DNA from: Cytobacillus sp. NJ13
GTDB taxonomy: Bacteria > Bacillota > Bacilli > Bacillales > Cytobacillaceae
DNA length: 64,000 nt
Assembly: GCA_030348385.1 (NCBI GenBank)
Contig: JAUCFP010000006.1
Span: 5,049,501-5,113,500 of the forward strand
Reading direction: 5' to 3'
Below are positions 29,992 to 39,225 of the stretch, in pieces (position 1 is the stretch's first letter; each line of letters starts with the position of its first letter). Made by a program: the position numbers and the translations under genes. The notes below the pieces were generated by a model. The model was given only the letters and a program-made list of their open reading frames with translations. It was not told where the DNA came from and did not search any database.

Positions 29992-30537
29992 ATGGCGACC
30001 CCTGTATCTGTCAACGAGAAGAAAGATTTTATCCGCTGGTTTTTAAACCATTATCAGCTCAAAAGAAGAGAATGCGTATGGATTCTCAATTATTTGATGA
30101 GCCATGACCAGCTTATGGAGAAAGTGCATTTTGTGGAGCAGGCACAGTATTGTCCAAGAGGCCTGATCATGTCCACCCATTGTGTGGATGAAGTTCCTTT
30201 CCGTTTTTACAAAGAGAATGTAATGACCACAGACGCGGAGAAGTCCTTCCATGATATCCGCTTAAACAGGGATGAAGAGATTTACATTCAGCTTAATTTC
30301 AATGCTTCCAACAAGGCCCATCAGTATGCAGCTGTCATGGAGGAAAACCCCTTTATGCCAAAAACACTCCAGATTAATGAAAAGGACCGCCTGATCGCGG
30401 AAAGGTTCCTGACAGAAAGCCTTGAGAAATTTAGAAGAGAAAAACTCCTTGAGCTGATTGATGAAGCATTGGATAAGCAGGATAAAAAAGCTTTTAACAT
30501 TTTGACTCAGCAGCTGAATAAAATAGAAACAACCTAA
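29992..30537 (+). CDS. ypiB: YpiB family protein (UPF0302)
   Basis: 181 residues with two parts: an N-terminal UPF0302-type domain (about 1-110, including [29 protein letters not shown]) and a short C-terminal IDEAL-like region ([24 protein letters not shown]). Soluble; function not established. It follows AGAGGAGGGAAT and precedes ypiF, in the order seen in B. subtilis upstream of qcrA. Confidence 0.88.
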   Translation: MATPVSVNEKKDFIRWFLNHYQLKRRECVWILNYLMSHDQLMEKVHFVEQAQYCPRGLIMSTHCVDEVPFRFYKENVMTTDAEKSFHDIRLNRDEEIYIQLNFNASNKAHQYAAVMEENPFMPKTLQINEKDRLIAERFLTESLEKFRREKLLELIDEALDKQDKKAFNILTQQLNKIETT

Positions 30538-30630
30538 GCCTTGCTTTTATTAAAGCAGGGCTCTTATTTTGTCAGAGTCCTTATAGCGTAATCTGATTTG
30601 AAGCACTCTAATCATTAATGATATATTAAG

Positions 30631-30650
30631 GGAGGCAAATATATGTAATG
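30631..30650 (+). promoter_or_regulatory. Start-stop element in the ypiF leader
   Basis: GGGAGG, 7 nt, then ATG (30643-30645) followed at once by TAA. A second ATG-GAG-TGA mini-frame (30648-30656) overlaps it. Both lie just before the ypiF ribosome site, so a ribosome could initiate, stop and reinitiate. Confidence 0.5.
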
Positions 30651-30661
30651 GAGTGAATGAT

Positions 30662-31126
30662 ATGAAATGGGTATCACAGGATATCGAAATGTTCCTTAAA
30701 GAAAAGCAATATGTAGACACTGCAGTTCTGCCGCTCCTTCCAATATCATTTGGCGATGATATCAAACAGTCTGTAGCTATGACAGAATTTATATCGCTTC
30801 TAAGTGTGCAGCTTGAACGGCAATTCAGAGGCCGTCTGATCATGCTTCCTGGCTATGCCTATTTGAAATCAGCAGGGGAAGACAGCCTCCTCAGCAACTT
30901 GGGAAAATGGGAAGCAGAATTGAAGGCACAGGGATTTAAGCATATATTCCTTCTAACTTCAGATAGCATGTGGAAATCACTTGAAGAACGTTTGGAAGGA
31001 GGTTTGATTTGGCTGCCATCCCTGCCTCTTGAGCATATGGATGAAAACTATCGAAATTCCATTCTTGATGACCAGGTGAAGCAGCTGTTGAATTTATTCG
31101 TGCAAAAGTGGCAAAATGGTGAATAG
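30662..31126 (+). CDS. ypiF: YpiF family protein (DUF2487)
   Basis: 154 residues from ATG 30662, which has GGAG 8 nt upstream; an in-frame GTG at 30653 is an alternative. The sequence starts MKWVSQDIEMFLKEKQYVDT and contains LERQFRGRLIMLPGYAYL. It is soluble and lacks motifs I recognise. In Bacillus it is constantly found directly before qcrA, suggesting a role around the menaquinol:cytochrome c reductase; that is inference. Confidence 0.88.
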   Translation: MKWVSQDIEMFLKEKQYVDTAVLPLLPISFGDDIKQSVAMTEFISLLSVQLERQFRGRLIMLPGYAYLKSAGEDSLLSNLGKWEAELKAQGFKHIFLLTSDSMWKSLEERLEGGLIWLPSLPLEHMDENYRNSILDDQVKQLLNLFVQKWQNGE

Positions 31127-31173
31127 TGTGAATGTTGAGTCGCTCTATTTACATGTTTCGCCAAAGGATTATA

Positions 31174-31202
31174 TTGACCTTACATAAAGATTGATATATC
31201 AT
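31174..31202 (+). promoter_or_regulatory. Sigma-A promoter of qcrABC
   Basis: TTGACC (31174-31179), 17-nt spacer, TATCAT (31197-31202), about 70 nt before qcrA. Confidence 0.65.
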
Positions 31203-31275
31203 TGTTATGTCCTAGTTTTATATTGTGTTGAATTTTGTCCGTTGGACTTAACTTCATAATAGAGGGGGGAAAAGT

Positions 31276-31782
31276 ATGAGCAAAAATCGAGTTTCTAGAC
31301 GTCAATTCCTAAACTATACACTTACTGGTGTAGGCGGTTTCATGGCAGCTGGCATGCTGATGCCGATGGTCCGTTTTGCGGTCGATCCTGTATTGCAGGC
31401 AGCTGGTGAGAGTGATTTTATCCCAACAAAGCAAAAAGTGGCTGAAATTACTGAAACGCCAACAAGGGTTGATTACACATTTGAACAGCAGGATGCTTGG
31501 TACACATCCGAAGTTACCGGCACTGCTTGGGTTTATAAGGATGAAAAAGGTGAAATTGTAGCATTGTCTCCAGTATGTAAGCATTTAGGGTGCGTAGTTG
31601 ACTGGAATACTGACAAATCAAATCCTGATCATTTCTTCTGCCCTTGCCATGGCGGCCTTTATACAAAGGATGGGACAAACGTTCCAGGTACACCGCCGGT
31701 TGCAGCGCTAGATGTATTTCCTTACACAGAAAAAGACGGCTTTTTGTATTTAGGCAAGGCTGAACCGCGAAAGGAGGCGTAA
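31276..31782 (+). CDS. qcrA: Menaquinol:cytochrome c reductase Rieske iron-sulfur subunit
   Basis: Carries the [2Fe-2S] cluster that takes electrons from menaquinol. In the 168-residue product the cluster ligands are C101 and H103 (CKHLGC) and C122 and H125 (CPCHGG); C106 and C124 form the stabilising disulfide. A twin-arginine-like start VSRRQFLNYTL precedes one N-terminal membrane anchor, fitting Tat export of a folded cluster protein. First gene of qcrABC with its own promoter. Confidence 0.97.
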   Translation: MSKNRVSRRQFLNYTLTGVGGFMAAGMLMPMVRFAVDPVLQAAGESDFIPTKQKVAEITETPTRVDYTFEQQDAWYTSEVTGTAWVYKDEKGEIVALSPVCKHLGCVVDWNTDKSNPDHFFCPCHGGLYTKDGTNVPGTPPVAALDVFPYTEKDGFLYLGKAEPRKEA

Positions 31783-31785
31783 TAA

Positions 31786-32460
31786 TTGTTAAACAAAATT
31801 TATGATTGGGTAGATGAACGATTAGATATTACGCCGATTTGGCGGGATATTGCCGACCACGAAGTTCCTGAGCATGTAAACCCTGCACATCATTTCTCTG
31901 CATTCGTTTACTGTTTTGGCGGTCTGACGTTCTTTGTAACTGTAATTCAAATTTTATCCGGTATGTTCCTGACAATGTATTATGTTCCGGATATTAAAAA
32001 TGCATGGGAATCCGTGTATTATCTTCAGAACCATGTTGCATTTGGACAAATTGTCCGCGGAATGCACCACTGGGGAGCAAGTTTGGTAATCGTAATGATG
32101 TTCCTACATACGTTACGTGTTTTCTTCCAGGGAGCTTATAAGAAGCCCCGTGAATTAAACTGGGTTGTCGGAGTGCTTATTTTCTTCATTATGCTTGCAC
32201 TCGGACTTACAGGTTACTTATTGCCTTGGGATATGAAAGCCCTTTTCGCTACAAAAGTAACAATCCAGATCGTAGAATCAACTCCGCTGATTGGAGAATA
32301 TCTGAAAATACTTATTGCTGGATCTTCTGATATTGTCGGCGCTCAGACGATCACCCGATTCTTTGCCATCCATGTATTCTTCTTACCGGCTGCACTATTC
32401 GGGTTAATGGCTGCCCACTTCATTATGATTCGTAAACAGGGTATTTCAGGACCGTTGTAA
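31786..32460 (+). CDS. qcrB: Menaquinol:cytochrome c reductase cytochrome b subunit
   Basis: A 224-residue, four-helix cytochrome b6-type subunit that holds the b hemes; histidine pairs lie in helices 2 and 4, for example MHHWGASLVIVMMFLHTLR and IHVFFLPAALFGLMAAHF. As in Bacillus, the b subunit is split, the rest being on QcrC. It starts with TTG, 4 nt after the qcrA stop and behind AAGGAGGCG. Confidence 0.97.
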   Translation: MLNKIYDWVDERLDITPIWRDIADHEVPEHVNPAHHFSAFVYCFGGLTFFVTVIQILSGMFLTMYYVPDIKNAWESVYYLQNHVAFGQIVRGMHHWGASLVIVMMFLHTLRVFFQGAYKKPRELNWVVGVLIFFIMLALGLTGYLLPWDMKALFATKVTIQIVESTPLIGEYLKILIAGSSDIVGAQTITRFFAIHVFFLPAALFGLMAAHFIMIRKQGISGPL

Positions 32461-32504
32461 GAAATAATTTTTTTGATCATTGCAAAAGGAGGGGAAATCG
32501 CCCA

Positions 32505-33272
32505 ATGCATCGTGGTAAAGGTATGAAATTCGTAGGTGACTCTCGTGTTCCTGCAGAACGCAAACCGAATATCCCGAAAGACTATTCGGAATATCCAGGA
32601 AAAACAGAAGCATTCTGGCCAAACTTCCTATTAAAGGAATGGATGGTAGGGGCTGTATTCCTTATCGGTTTCCTATGCTTGACAATTGCGCATGAGCCGC
32701 CATTAGAAAAAATTGCTGATCCTAGTGATACAGCTTATATCCCGCTGCCAGACTGGTACTTCCTATTCTTGTACCAGCTTCTGAAATACAGCTATGCTTC
32801 TGGACCTTATAATGCAATCGGTGCTTTCATTATTCCGGGTCTTGCATTCGGAGCTTTGCTGCTTGCACCATTCATAGACCGCGGACCTGAACGCCGTCCG
32901 TCCAAGCGTCCTTTAGCAACTGGCTTCATGTTATTGGCTCTAGCCGGCATCACTTTCCTGACTTGGGAGTCTGTTGCACACCATGACTGGGAAGCTGCCG
33001 CACAGCAAGGTAAGATTGTGGCTGAAGTAGAGTTTGATAAAGAGGATGAAGGCTACAAGATTTTTGAAGCGAACGGCTGTATTTCCTGCCACGGAGGAGA
33101 TCTTCAGGGTGGAGCAGGTTCACCTGCACTTGTTGACACTGGGTTAACACCTGAAGAAGTTTCTGACATTGCTAAAAACGGTAAAGGCGCTATGCCTCCA
33201 GGAATGTTCAAAGGCACTGATGAAGAACTTCAGAAGCTTGCTGAGTTTATTTCTGGCCTTGAAAGCAAATAA
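32505..33272 (+). CDS. qcrC: Menaquinol:cytochrome c reductase cytochrome b/c subunit
   Basis: A 255-residue fusion typical of Bacillus: three membrane helices equivalent to subunit IV of the b6f complex (including PDWYFLFLYQLLKY, about 82-95), then a C-terminal cytochrome c domain with heme motif CISCH at 192-196 and a likely axial Met in GAMPPGMF. It starts after AAGGAGGGGAA. A perfect terminator closes the operon. Confidence 0.97.
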   Translation: MHRGKGMKFVGDSRVPAERKPNIPKDYSEYPGKTEAFWPNFLLKEWMVGAVFLIGFLCLTIAHEPPLEKIADPSDTAYIPLPDWYFLFLYQLLKYSYASGPYNAIGAFIIPGLAFGALLLAPFIDRGPERRPSKRPLATGFMLLALAGITFLTWESVAHHDWEAAAQQGKIVAEVEFDKEDEGYKIFEANGCISCHGGDLQGGAGSPALVDTGLTPEEVSDIAKNGKGAMPPGMFKGTDEELQKLAEFISGLESK

Positions 33273-33278
33273 TTTGTA

Positions 33279-33307
33279 AAGAAGCTGGCATTGCCAGCTT
33301 CTTTTTT
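33279..33307 (+). terminator. Terminator of qcrABC
   Basis: GAAGCTGGCA/TGCCAGCTTC stem with tight loop, then TTTTTT. Confidence 0.93.
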
Positions 33308-33394
33308 ATGCACATAAATTGTTCAGTTTTTTTACAGGCATTTGGTGTGGTAAAATAATGAAATAATCGTGTACATAGAGAAGGAGAACAAAAT

Positions 33395-33991
33395 ATGAAA
33401 TGGATCTATCCTTTATTAGGCAGCAGAGCTATGCTGATACTGCTTCTGATCATTAACACGGCAGGCACAATTTATGGGTATATATGGTATAAGTGGCAGC
33501 TTGTTGATACACCGCCAATTTTCTTGCCTTTCGTACCGGACAGTCCTACAGCGAGCCTGTTTTTTATGTTTGTGCTAATCGCCTTTCTATTGGGTAAAAA
33601 TTGGCCGCTGTTTGAAGCATTAGCTATAGTGACCCTTATTAAATACGGAATTTGGGCTGTGGTTATGAATTTGCTCGTTTTTCAGGTGACAGGTGAAATG
33701 GATCCTGTTGCTCTCATGCTGATCTTCTCGCATGGTGCAATGGCAGTTCAGGGCGTTCTGTATGCACCTTTCTACCGTTTTAAAGTATGGCATCTTGTCT
33801 TAACAGGAATCTGGACTCTTCATAATGATGTAATTGATTACGTCTTTTTCATGCTGCCGCGCTATCCTATTTTAGATCTTTACACACCGCAAATCGGCTA
33901 TTTTACATTTTGGCTCAGTCTTTTTTCATTAGGGACCGCTTATTACTTCGTCTTAAGAAAGAATCGGTTTAGTCTGGATATAGTGAAATAG
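33395..33991 (+). CDS. ypjA: YpjA, DUF1405 membrane protein
   Basis: 198 residues with about six hydrophobic segments, many aromatic residues and a basic C-terminus (LRKNRFSLDIVK). Conserved TLHNDVIDYVF near residue 150 is typical of the family. Function unknown. The position after qcrC and before ypjB matches B. subtilis. Confidence 0.87.
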   Translation: MKWIYPLLGSRAMLILLLIINTAGTIYGYIWYKWQLVDTPPIFLPFVPDSPTASLFFMFVLIAFLLGKNWPLFEALAIVTLIKYGIWAVVMNLLVFQVTGEMDPVALMLIFSHGAMAVQGVLYAPFYRFKVWHLVLTGIWTLHNDVIDYVFFMLPRYPILDLYTPQIGYFTFWLSLFSLGTAYYFVLRKNRFSLDIVK

Positions 33992-34086
33992 TGCTTCGAT
34001 TGTCCTGATCCAAATCATTGAGTGTATTGGTTCCTCGTTTGTTTGAAAGAAATAACCTGGCTGACGGAATTATTTTCTGGTCTAAC

Positions 34087-34135
34087 CTTGTCCCTCTTTT
34101 CATATTTATCTAATAGTAATTTGAGGGGGGACAAG
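34087..34135 (+). promoter_or_regulatory. Hairpin masking the ypjB ribosome-binding site
   Basis: Bases 34087-34099 (CTTGTCCCTCTTT) can pair with 34123-34135 (GAGGGGGGACAAG preceded by G) over 13 positions including four G-T pairs, with a 23-nt loop. The paired strand contains the whole Shine-Dalgarno GAGGGGGG, and the ypjB ATG is 5 nt after the stem. Confidence 0.5.
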
Positions 34136-34139
34136 TTTA

Positions 34140-34916
34140 ATGAGGCGAAAAGTAATCGCATTCTTATTCATTATTATGTTATTGCCAGGAATGGTGTCTG
34201 CAGATAAGACAACACAAATAGATAAATTAGATCAATTATCTAATGAAGCCTTACAGATGGTTAAACTCCATAGGTATGAGGATGCCAAGAAGCTTTTGGA
34301 GTATTTTTCCGAGCAATTTGTTGCAGTGAATGGCAAGGAAAGGCCATTTACAATGGACGAACTGCGGATTATTACCGTCTCTCATGATGATGCTGTACAA
34401 GCTGCTGTCAATACATCAATGAGCCATGAAGAAAGGCTGAATCATGCAACAAAATTCCGCCTTGTAATGGATGCAATCTCCTCAAAATATCAGCCTTTAT
34501 GGACCGAAATGGAGAAGCCGATTATGACGGTATTTGGAGAAGTTAAGGAAGCCGCATACAGCGGAAATAACGAGAACTTTCATTCACATTTGAATTCCTT
34601 TTTGTCTCTATATGAGGTTATTTATCCCAGTTTAAAAATTGATGTTGATGCAGAAAAGGTACAAAAACTGAACGCCCGCATTAATTTTATCGATCACTAT
34701 CGACCGCAGGTGCTTTCCCAGCAGGCAAGTCAGCAGGAACTCGCTGCATTGGAAAATGATCTGCAGACAATCTTTGATGAAATGACAGAAGATGAAACAG
34801 ATCCATCCCTATGGTGGGTGATCATTTCAACAGGGAGCATTATCATCATTACATTATCTTACGTAGGCTGGAGAAAATATAAGGGAGACAGAGCAAGACA
34901 AAAAAATCGATCTTAA
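34140..34916 (+). CDS. ypjB: Sporulation protein YpjB
   Basis: A 258-residue protein with a signal sequence (MRRKVIAFLFIIMLLPGMVSA), a helical extracytoplasmic region of about 190 residues and a C-terminal membrane helix (WWVIISTGSIIIITLSYVGW) with a basic cytoplasmic tail. B. subtilis ypjB is annotated as a sporulation gene; biochemical role unknown. Its Shine-Dalgarno can be buried in a hairpin. Confidence 0.88.
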   Translation: MRRKVIAFLFIIMLLPGMVSADKTTQIDKLDQLSNEALQMVKLHRYEDAKKLLEYFSEQFVAVNGKERPFTMDELRIITVSHDDAVQAAVNTSMSHEERLNHATKFRLVMDAISSKYQPLWTEMEKPIMTVFGEVKEAAYSGNNENFHSHLNSFLSLYEVIYPSLKIDVDAEKVQKLNARINFIDHYRPQVLSQQASQQELAALENDLQTIFDEMTEDETDPSLWWVIISTGSIIIITLSYVGWRKYKGDRARQKNRS

Positions 34917-35057
34917 GTACAAAAAGAATAATTGAGGTCTTTTTCCGTTTTGCCATAAAGGGAAAGGGGAAAAAGATAGTTAGAACGAATCGTATGCTGG
35001 AGATATGAAAGCCAGCGGTTAAAATTCAACATGATCAGCTTGATGGGAGGTTATAAA

Positions 35058-35738
35058 ATGGGAGGATATCTCATTTACTTTGCAATAATTATTCTTGTTC
35101 CGCTTTGGGCGCAAATGAAAGTAAAGGGAGCTTACAGCAAATATTCAAAAGTTCCTTCATCCACGCAAATGAGAGGTGCTGAAGTAGCCAGAAGAATTCT
35201 GGATGAAAATGGCTTATTTAACGTTGGCGTGGAGGAAACCAGGGGACATTTAACAGACCATTATGATCCGCGTTCTAAGACTGTCAGGCTATCAGCAGCA
35301 AATTATCACGGCCATTCAGTTGCAGCTGCGGCCATTGCGGCCCATGAGGTTGGCCATGCAATTCAGGATAATCAGGATTACGCTTTCCTGCGTTTTCGCC
35401 ATGCGCTGGTGCCTGTTGCGAATCTTGGTTCAAACTTCTCCTGGATTCTGATCATAATCGGTTTTTTTGCAGGGTTGAGCGGAATGGTGCTGTTGGGAAT
35501 TATCTTTATGGCAGCTGCAGTGGTATTCCAGGTCATCACTCTTCCAGTGGAGTTCAATGCTTCTAATCGTGCGATGGATCAGGTAGTGTCACTCGGAATT
35601 ATCAGAAACGATGAAGAGAGAGAAACTAAAAAAGTTTTGAATGCAGCTGCATTGACATATGTGGCGGCAGCAGCTGTTGCTGTGCTTGAATTGCTTCGCT
35701 TAATCCTTATTTACACAGGTATGACAAGATCGGAGTAG
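35058..35738 (+). CDS. YugP-family zinc metallopeptidase (membrane)
   Basis: 226 residues with an N-terminal membrane segment, the zinc motif HEVGH at 96-100 and three further membrane segments at about 115-165 and 190-218. The block FNASNRAM likely provides the third zinc ligand region. Family: neutral zinc metallopeptidase YugP (peptidase M48-like architecture). ATG 35058 follows GGGAGG; an earlier in-frame start is less well placed. Substrate unknown. B. subtilis has no such gene here. Confidence 0.88.
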   Translation: MGGYLIYFAIIILVPLWAQMKVKGAYSKYSKVPSSTQMRGAEVARRILDENGLFNVGVEETRGHLTDHYDPRSKTVRLSAANYHGHSVAAAAIAAHEVGHAIQDNQDYAFLRFRHALVPVANLGSNFSWILIIIGFFAGLSGMVLLGIIFMAAAVVFQVITLPVEFNASNRAMDQVVSLGIIRNDEERETKKVLNAAALTYVAAAAVAVLELLRLILIYTGMTRSE

Positions 35739-35769
35739 GAAAAGCCGCTGGCGCCTGGAGCTAGATAGT
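35739..35769 (-). repeat. Dispersed palindromic repeat, minimal copy R4
   Basis: Read on the minus strand it begins CTATCTAGCTCCAGGCGCC and ends GCGGCTTTTC, i.e. both borders of the family with nearly the whole centre missing (31 nt). It starts one base after the peptidase gene stop. Confidence 0.65.
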
Positions 35770-35799
35770 AAAAAAAGCCGGCTAGCTGGCTTTTTTTTT
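35769..35799. terminator. Palindromic terminator after the zinc peptidase gene
   Basis: AAAAAAGCCGGCTAGCTGGCTTTTTT forms a stem with A-run before and T-run after, able to work on both strands. Confidence 0.85.
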
Positions 35800-35803
35800 G
35801 CCC

Positions 35804-35831
35804 AAAAAAGAGATGTTCATTATAACATCTC
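35804..35831 (-). terminator. Terminator of ypjC
   Basis: On the minus strand GAGATGTT and AACATCTC (35810-35831) form an 8-bp stem followed by TTTTTTGGG. Confidence 0.85.
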
Positions 35832-35844
35832 CTGGAATTATTTT

Positions 35845-36717
35845 TTAGCGTTCAACCGGCTTTTTATTTTCATCCAAAGTAAAGCCTTCCCCCAGTACGT
35901 CATGGACAGCTGTAACCGAAACAAATGCATGAGGATCAACAGCTGTAATGACATTTTTCAACCGGACAATTTCATTACGGCCAACTACACAATAGAGCAC
36001 TTCCCGCTCTTTCTTGGTGAAGGAGCCGTGGCCTTTTAACACAGTGACACCCCGGTCCATCTCTTTCATGATTTTATCGGCAATGGCATCATTTTGTTCG
36101 GAAATAATCATCGCTCCCCTTGCTGCATAGGCGCCCTCTTGCATAAAATCGATTACTTTGGCACCGATAAAAACAGCAACAAGAGTATACATTGCTTCCC
36201 TATAATCCAAATATGTAATTAAAGAAAGTGCTATAACAAAAAAGTCAAAAATGAACATCGTCTTTCCCATGCTGACCCCTGCGTACTTATGAGCAAGCCT
36301 CGCGATTATATCCACTCCGCCTGTTGTGCCCCCATACCTGAAAATGGTCCCTAGGCCAATTCCGATAAAGACTCCGGCGAATAGAGAAGCAAGAGTTAAA
36401 TCCTCTTTTAAAGGCATTTCGATCTGGTACCGCTGAAAAATCCATAAGAAAATGGATACACCGACCGTTCCGATGATCGTGTAAACAAAAACGTTCCTGC
36501 CAAGAAGTTTCCACCCTATAAAGAATAGTGGGATATTTAGCAGCAAGTTTGTATAAGATGGGTCCCACTTGAAAAGGAAATATAAGAGCAGCGTTATCCC
36601 GGTGAATCCGCCTTCAGCCAAATTATTCTGCATATTAAAATGAACAAGGCCCCACGAAAAAATGGCCGCACCAAGCAAAATGAAAAAAATATTTTTAAAC
36701 TTTAACCCAAAAAGCAT
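35845..36717 (-). CDS. ypjC: YpjC, YitT family membrane protein (DUF2179)
   Basis: 290 residues from the ATG at 36717 behind GGAGGGAT, the same length as B. subtilis YpjC. Five or six membrane helices fill residues 5-190 (with GGTTGGVDIIARL), then a soluble DUF2179 domain of about 80 residues (GVTVLKGHGSFTKKEREVLYCVV). Transport or sensing is presumed for the family, substrate unknown. It is the only reverse gene among 40 kb of plus-strand genes and is flanked by terminators. Confidence 0.92.
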   Translation of the reverse strand: MLFGLKFKNIFFILLGAAIFSWGLVHFNMQNNLAEGGFTGITLLLYFLFKWDPSYTNLLLNIPLFFIGWKLLGRNVFVYTIIGTVGVSIFLWIFQRYQIEMPLKEDLTLASLFAGVFIGIGLGTIFRYGGTTGGVDIIARLAHKYAGVSMGKTMFIFDFFVIALSLITYLDYREAMYTLVAVFIGAKVIDFMQEGAYAARGAMIISEQNDAIADKIMKEMDRGVTVLKGHGSFTKKEREVLYCVVGRNEIVRLKNVITAVDPHAFVSVTAVHDVLGEGFTLDENKKPVER

Positions 36718-36934
36718 ATTATCCCTCCACTGCCTGAATATCACAATACCAAAGCGTATCTAATTATATAAGATACAGAATATAAGAGCAATGACCTTTC
36801 CGGACAAGAATGCACAGGGGAATCAATTAAGCGCGATGATAAAAAATATTTGTAAAATAGCCGATCTTTAGCTTAACATGAAAAGTGATAATCTCCGTAT
36901 ATAGATACACCTATTAAAAGCAGAGGTGAAATAA

Positions 36935-37267
36935 ATGCAAACATCAAAAACAATCAAAGAAATGCAAACAGAAGTAGACTCATACATAAGCCAATTTAAA
37001 GAAGGTTATTTCAGTCCATTGGCCATGCTGGCAAGAATGACTGAAGAACTTGGGGAACTATCCAGGGAAGTGAACCATCACTATGGTGAAAAACCTAAAA
37101 AATCCACCGAAGAAGAAAAGGCTATCGAAGAAGAGCTTGGAGATATGCTCTTTGTTCTAATATGCTTTGCTAATTCCTTAAATATTGACTTGGAAGAAGC
37201 GCACGATCGTGTCATGAAAAAATTCAGCACACGGGATAAAGACAGATGGACAAGAATTGAGGAATAG
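36935..37267 (+). CDS. ypjD: MazG-like nucleotide pyrophosphohydrolase YpjD
   Basis: A 110-residue all-helical protein of the MazG superfamily. The metal-binding ExxE motifs are visible in [12 protein letters not shown] and [16 protein letters not shown]. Such enzymes hydrolyse nucleoside triphosphates, probably non-canonical ones. It starts after GCAGAGGTG and lies 15 nt before dapB, at the head of a long operon as in B. subtilis. Confidence 0.92.
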   Translation: MQTSKTIKEMQTEVDSYISQFKEGYFSPLAMLARMTEELGELSREVNHHYGEKPKKSTEEEKAIEEELGDMLFVLICFANSLNIDLEEAHDRVMKKFSTRDKDRWTRIEE

Positions 37268-37281
37268 AAGGAGAGAGGACA

Positions 37282-38085
37282 ATGGAAAAAGTAAAAGTTG
37301 TTATAGCGGGACCGCGGGGGCGAATGGGAAGCGAAGCAGTCCAGCTCGTTAATCGTATAGAAAACTATGAAATAGCTGCTGTAATCGACCATAAAAATGG
37401 CGGGGGCTATCTTGGCGATTTTGAAGGATTCTCACAATTTGGCCAAGTTCCGGTATACACAGATCTTGCTCTGTGCTTTCAGGAACTAAAACCGGATGTG
37501 CTTATCGATTTGACCACTCCGGAAGTAGGAATGTTCCACACAAAAACAGCCCTGGAGTACGGTGTAAGGCCAGTTGTTGGAACAACAGGCTTCTCGAAGG
37601 AAAATCTGAAAGAGCTTGAAGAACTTTGCCAGGAAAAAGGAATCGGCTGCATTATCGCCCCAAACTTTGCACTTGGTGCTGTATTAATGATGAAATTCTC
37701 ACAATTGGCAGGAAGATATTTTAACGATGTGGAAATTATAGAGCTGCACCATGACCAGAAATTGGATGCTCCATCAGGGACTGCAGTGAAAACAGCAGAA
37801 ATGATTGCTGATGTAAGAGCAAAAAAGGAGCAGGGGCACTCACAGGAAAAGGAGACGATTCCTGGTGCAAGAGGCGCAAATTTTGATGGCATGCATATAC
37901 ACTCTGTACGGCTTCCTGGCCTGATTGCTCATCAGCAGGTAATGTTCGGTTCGGAGGGACAAACATTGACCATCCGTCATGACTCCTATAACAGGGCTTC
38001 CTTTATGTCTGGAGTAAAGCTTGCTGTTGATACTGTTTTAAAAATTGATACTCTCGTCTACGGCCTCGAAAATATTATCGATTAG
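37282..38085 (+). CDS. dapB: 4-hydroxy-tetrahydrodipicolinate reductase
   Basis: NAD(P)H-dependent step to tetrahydrodipicolinate in the lysine and meso-diaminopimelate pathway, feeding cell wall and spore dipicolinate. The 267-residue product has the Rossmann block [12 protein letters not shown], the catalytic motif [15 protein letters not shown] and [14 protein letters not shown]. It follows ypjD closely and precedes mgsA by 15 nt. Confidence 0.97.
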   Translation: MEKVKVVIAGPRGRMGSEAVQLVNRIENYEIAAVIDHKNGGGYLGDFEGFSQFGQVPVYTDLALCFQELKPDVLIDLTTPEVGMFHTKTALEYGVRPVVGTTGFSKENLKELEELCQEKGIGCIIAPNFALGAVLMMKFSQLAGRYFNDVEIIELHHDQKLDAPSGTAVKTAEMIADVRAKKEQGHSQEKETIPGARGANFDGMHIHSVRLPGLIAHQQVMFGSEGQTLTIRHDSYNRASFMSGVKLAVDTVLKIDTLVYGLENIID

Positions 38086-38099
38086 AAAGGGGTGCCAAC

Positions 38100-38522
38100 A
38101 TGAATATTGCCTTAATTGCTCATGATAAGAAAAAGGATGATATTGTAAGATTTGCGATCGCCTATAAATTTATTCTTGCTGAACATACCCTTTATGCTAC
38201 TGGAACAACTGGTTCACGTATCATGAAAGAAACTGGCCTTTCCATTCATCGTTTTCAGTCTGGACCACTTGGCGGGGACCAGGAAATTGGTGCTTTAATT
38301 GCCAACAATAAAATGGATGTTGTATTTTTCTTCAGAGATCCTCTGACTGTTCAGCCTCATGAGCCGGATGTCTCAGCTTTGGTGCGCCTCTGTGATGTAT
38401 ATGCCGTCCCATTGGCGACTAATATGGGAACTGCTGAAATTATTATTAAAGGCCTGGAACGCAATGATTTATCATGGAGGAATATTGTAAGTGAAAAAGG
38501 TGACATGAATGAACCTGGATAA
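38100..38522 (+). CDS. mgsA: Methylglyoxal synthase
   Basis: Converts dihydroxyacetone phosphate to methylglyoxal. The 140-residue protein has the family blocks [30 protein letters not shown] and VVFFRDPL with the catalytic Asp residues. It overlaps bshB1 by 14 nt. The neighbouring bacillithiol genes make a sensible pairing, since bacillithiol takes part in methylglyoxal detoxification. Confidence 0.96.
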   Translation: MNIALIAHDKKKDDIVRFAIAYKFILAEHTLYATGTTGSRIMKETGLSIHRFQSGPLGGDQEIGALIANNKMDVVFFFRDPLTVQPHEPDVSALVRLCDVYAVPLATNMGTAEIIIKGLERNDLSWRNIVSEKGDMNEPG

Positions 38523-39225
38523 TCTTGATATTCTGGCATTTGGCGCGCATGCTGATGATGTTGAAATCGGCATGGGCGGCACAATAGCCAAATTTGCCTC
38601 GATTGGAAAAAAGATTGGAATATGCGACTTGACCCAGGCCGAGCTTTCTTCTAATGGGACGGTTGAAATCCGTAAAGAGGAATCACTAAAAGCAGCTGAA
38701 ATTCTGGGGGCTGGTGTTCGGGAGACTCTTAATCTGCCTGACAGGGGTTTATATTTTAACCAGGAGTACATAAAAAAGATTGCTGAAATGATCCGTAAAT
38801 ACAAGCCTGCTCTTGTGTTTGCGCCTTATATGGAGGACAGGCATCCTGACCATGGACATTGTGCCCGTCTGGTGGAAGAAGCCGTCTTTTCGGCCGGAAT
38901 CAGGAAGTATGCAACAGGCGGCAATTTTGCTCCGCATAAGGTGAAAAGCCTGCACTTTTACATGATAAATGGTTTCCATAAGCCTGACTTCCTTATCGAT
39001 ATCTCAGCTTTTATGGATAAAAAAGCTGCAGGACTGGAGTCTTATCGAAGTCAATTTGCAAAAAGCCCTGAATCATTTGATACACCGCTTGTCAACGGTT
39101 ATATTGAAACTGTTGCAGCGAGGGAAAGCCTATTTGGAAAACAGGCAGGGGTGGAATATGCAGAGGGTTTTATTGTCAATAAACCCTTAGTGGTTAATAT
39201 GGATATATTCGGTGGAGAATTATGA
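38509..39225 (+). CDS. bshB1: Bacillithiol biosynthesis deacetylase BshB1
   Basis: Zinc deacetylase converting GlcNAc-malate to GlcN-malate, step two of bacillithiol synthesis. The 238-residue LmbE-like protein shows the zinc/catalytic motif AHADDVEIG near residue 12 and the later His in DRHPDHGHC. It overlaps mgsA at its start and bshA at its end (ATGA), so translation of all three is coupled. Confidence 0.96.
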   Translation: MNLDNLDILAFGAHADDVEIGMGGTIAKFASIGKKIGICDLTQAELSSNGTVEIRKEESLKAAEILGAGVRETLNLPDRGLYFNQEYIKKIAEMIRKYKPALVFAPYMEDRHPDHGHCARLVEEAVFSAGIRKYATGGNFAPHKVKSLHFYMINGFHKPDFLIDISAFMDKKAAGLESYRSQFAKSPESFDTPLVNGYIETVAARESLFGKQAGVEYAEGFIVNKPLVVNMDIFGGEL

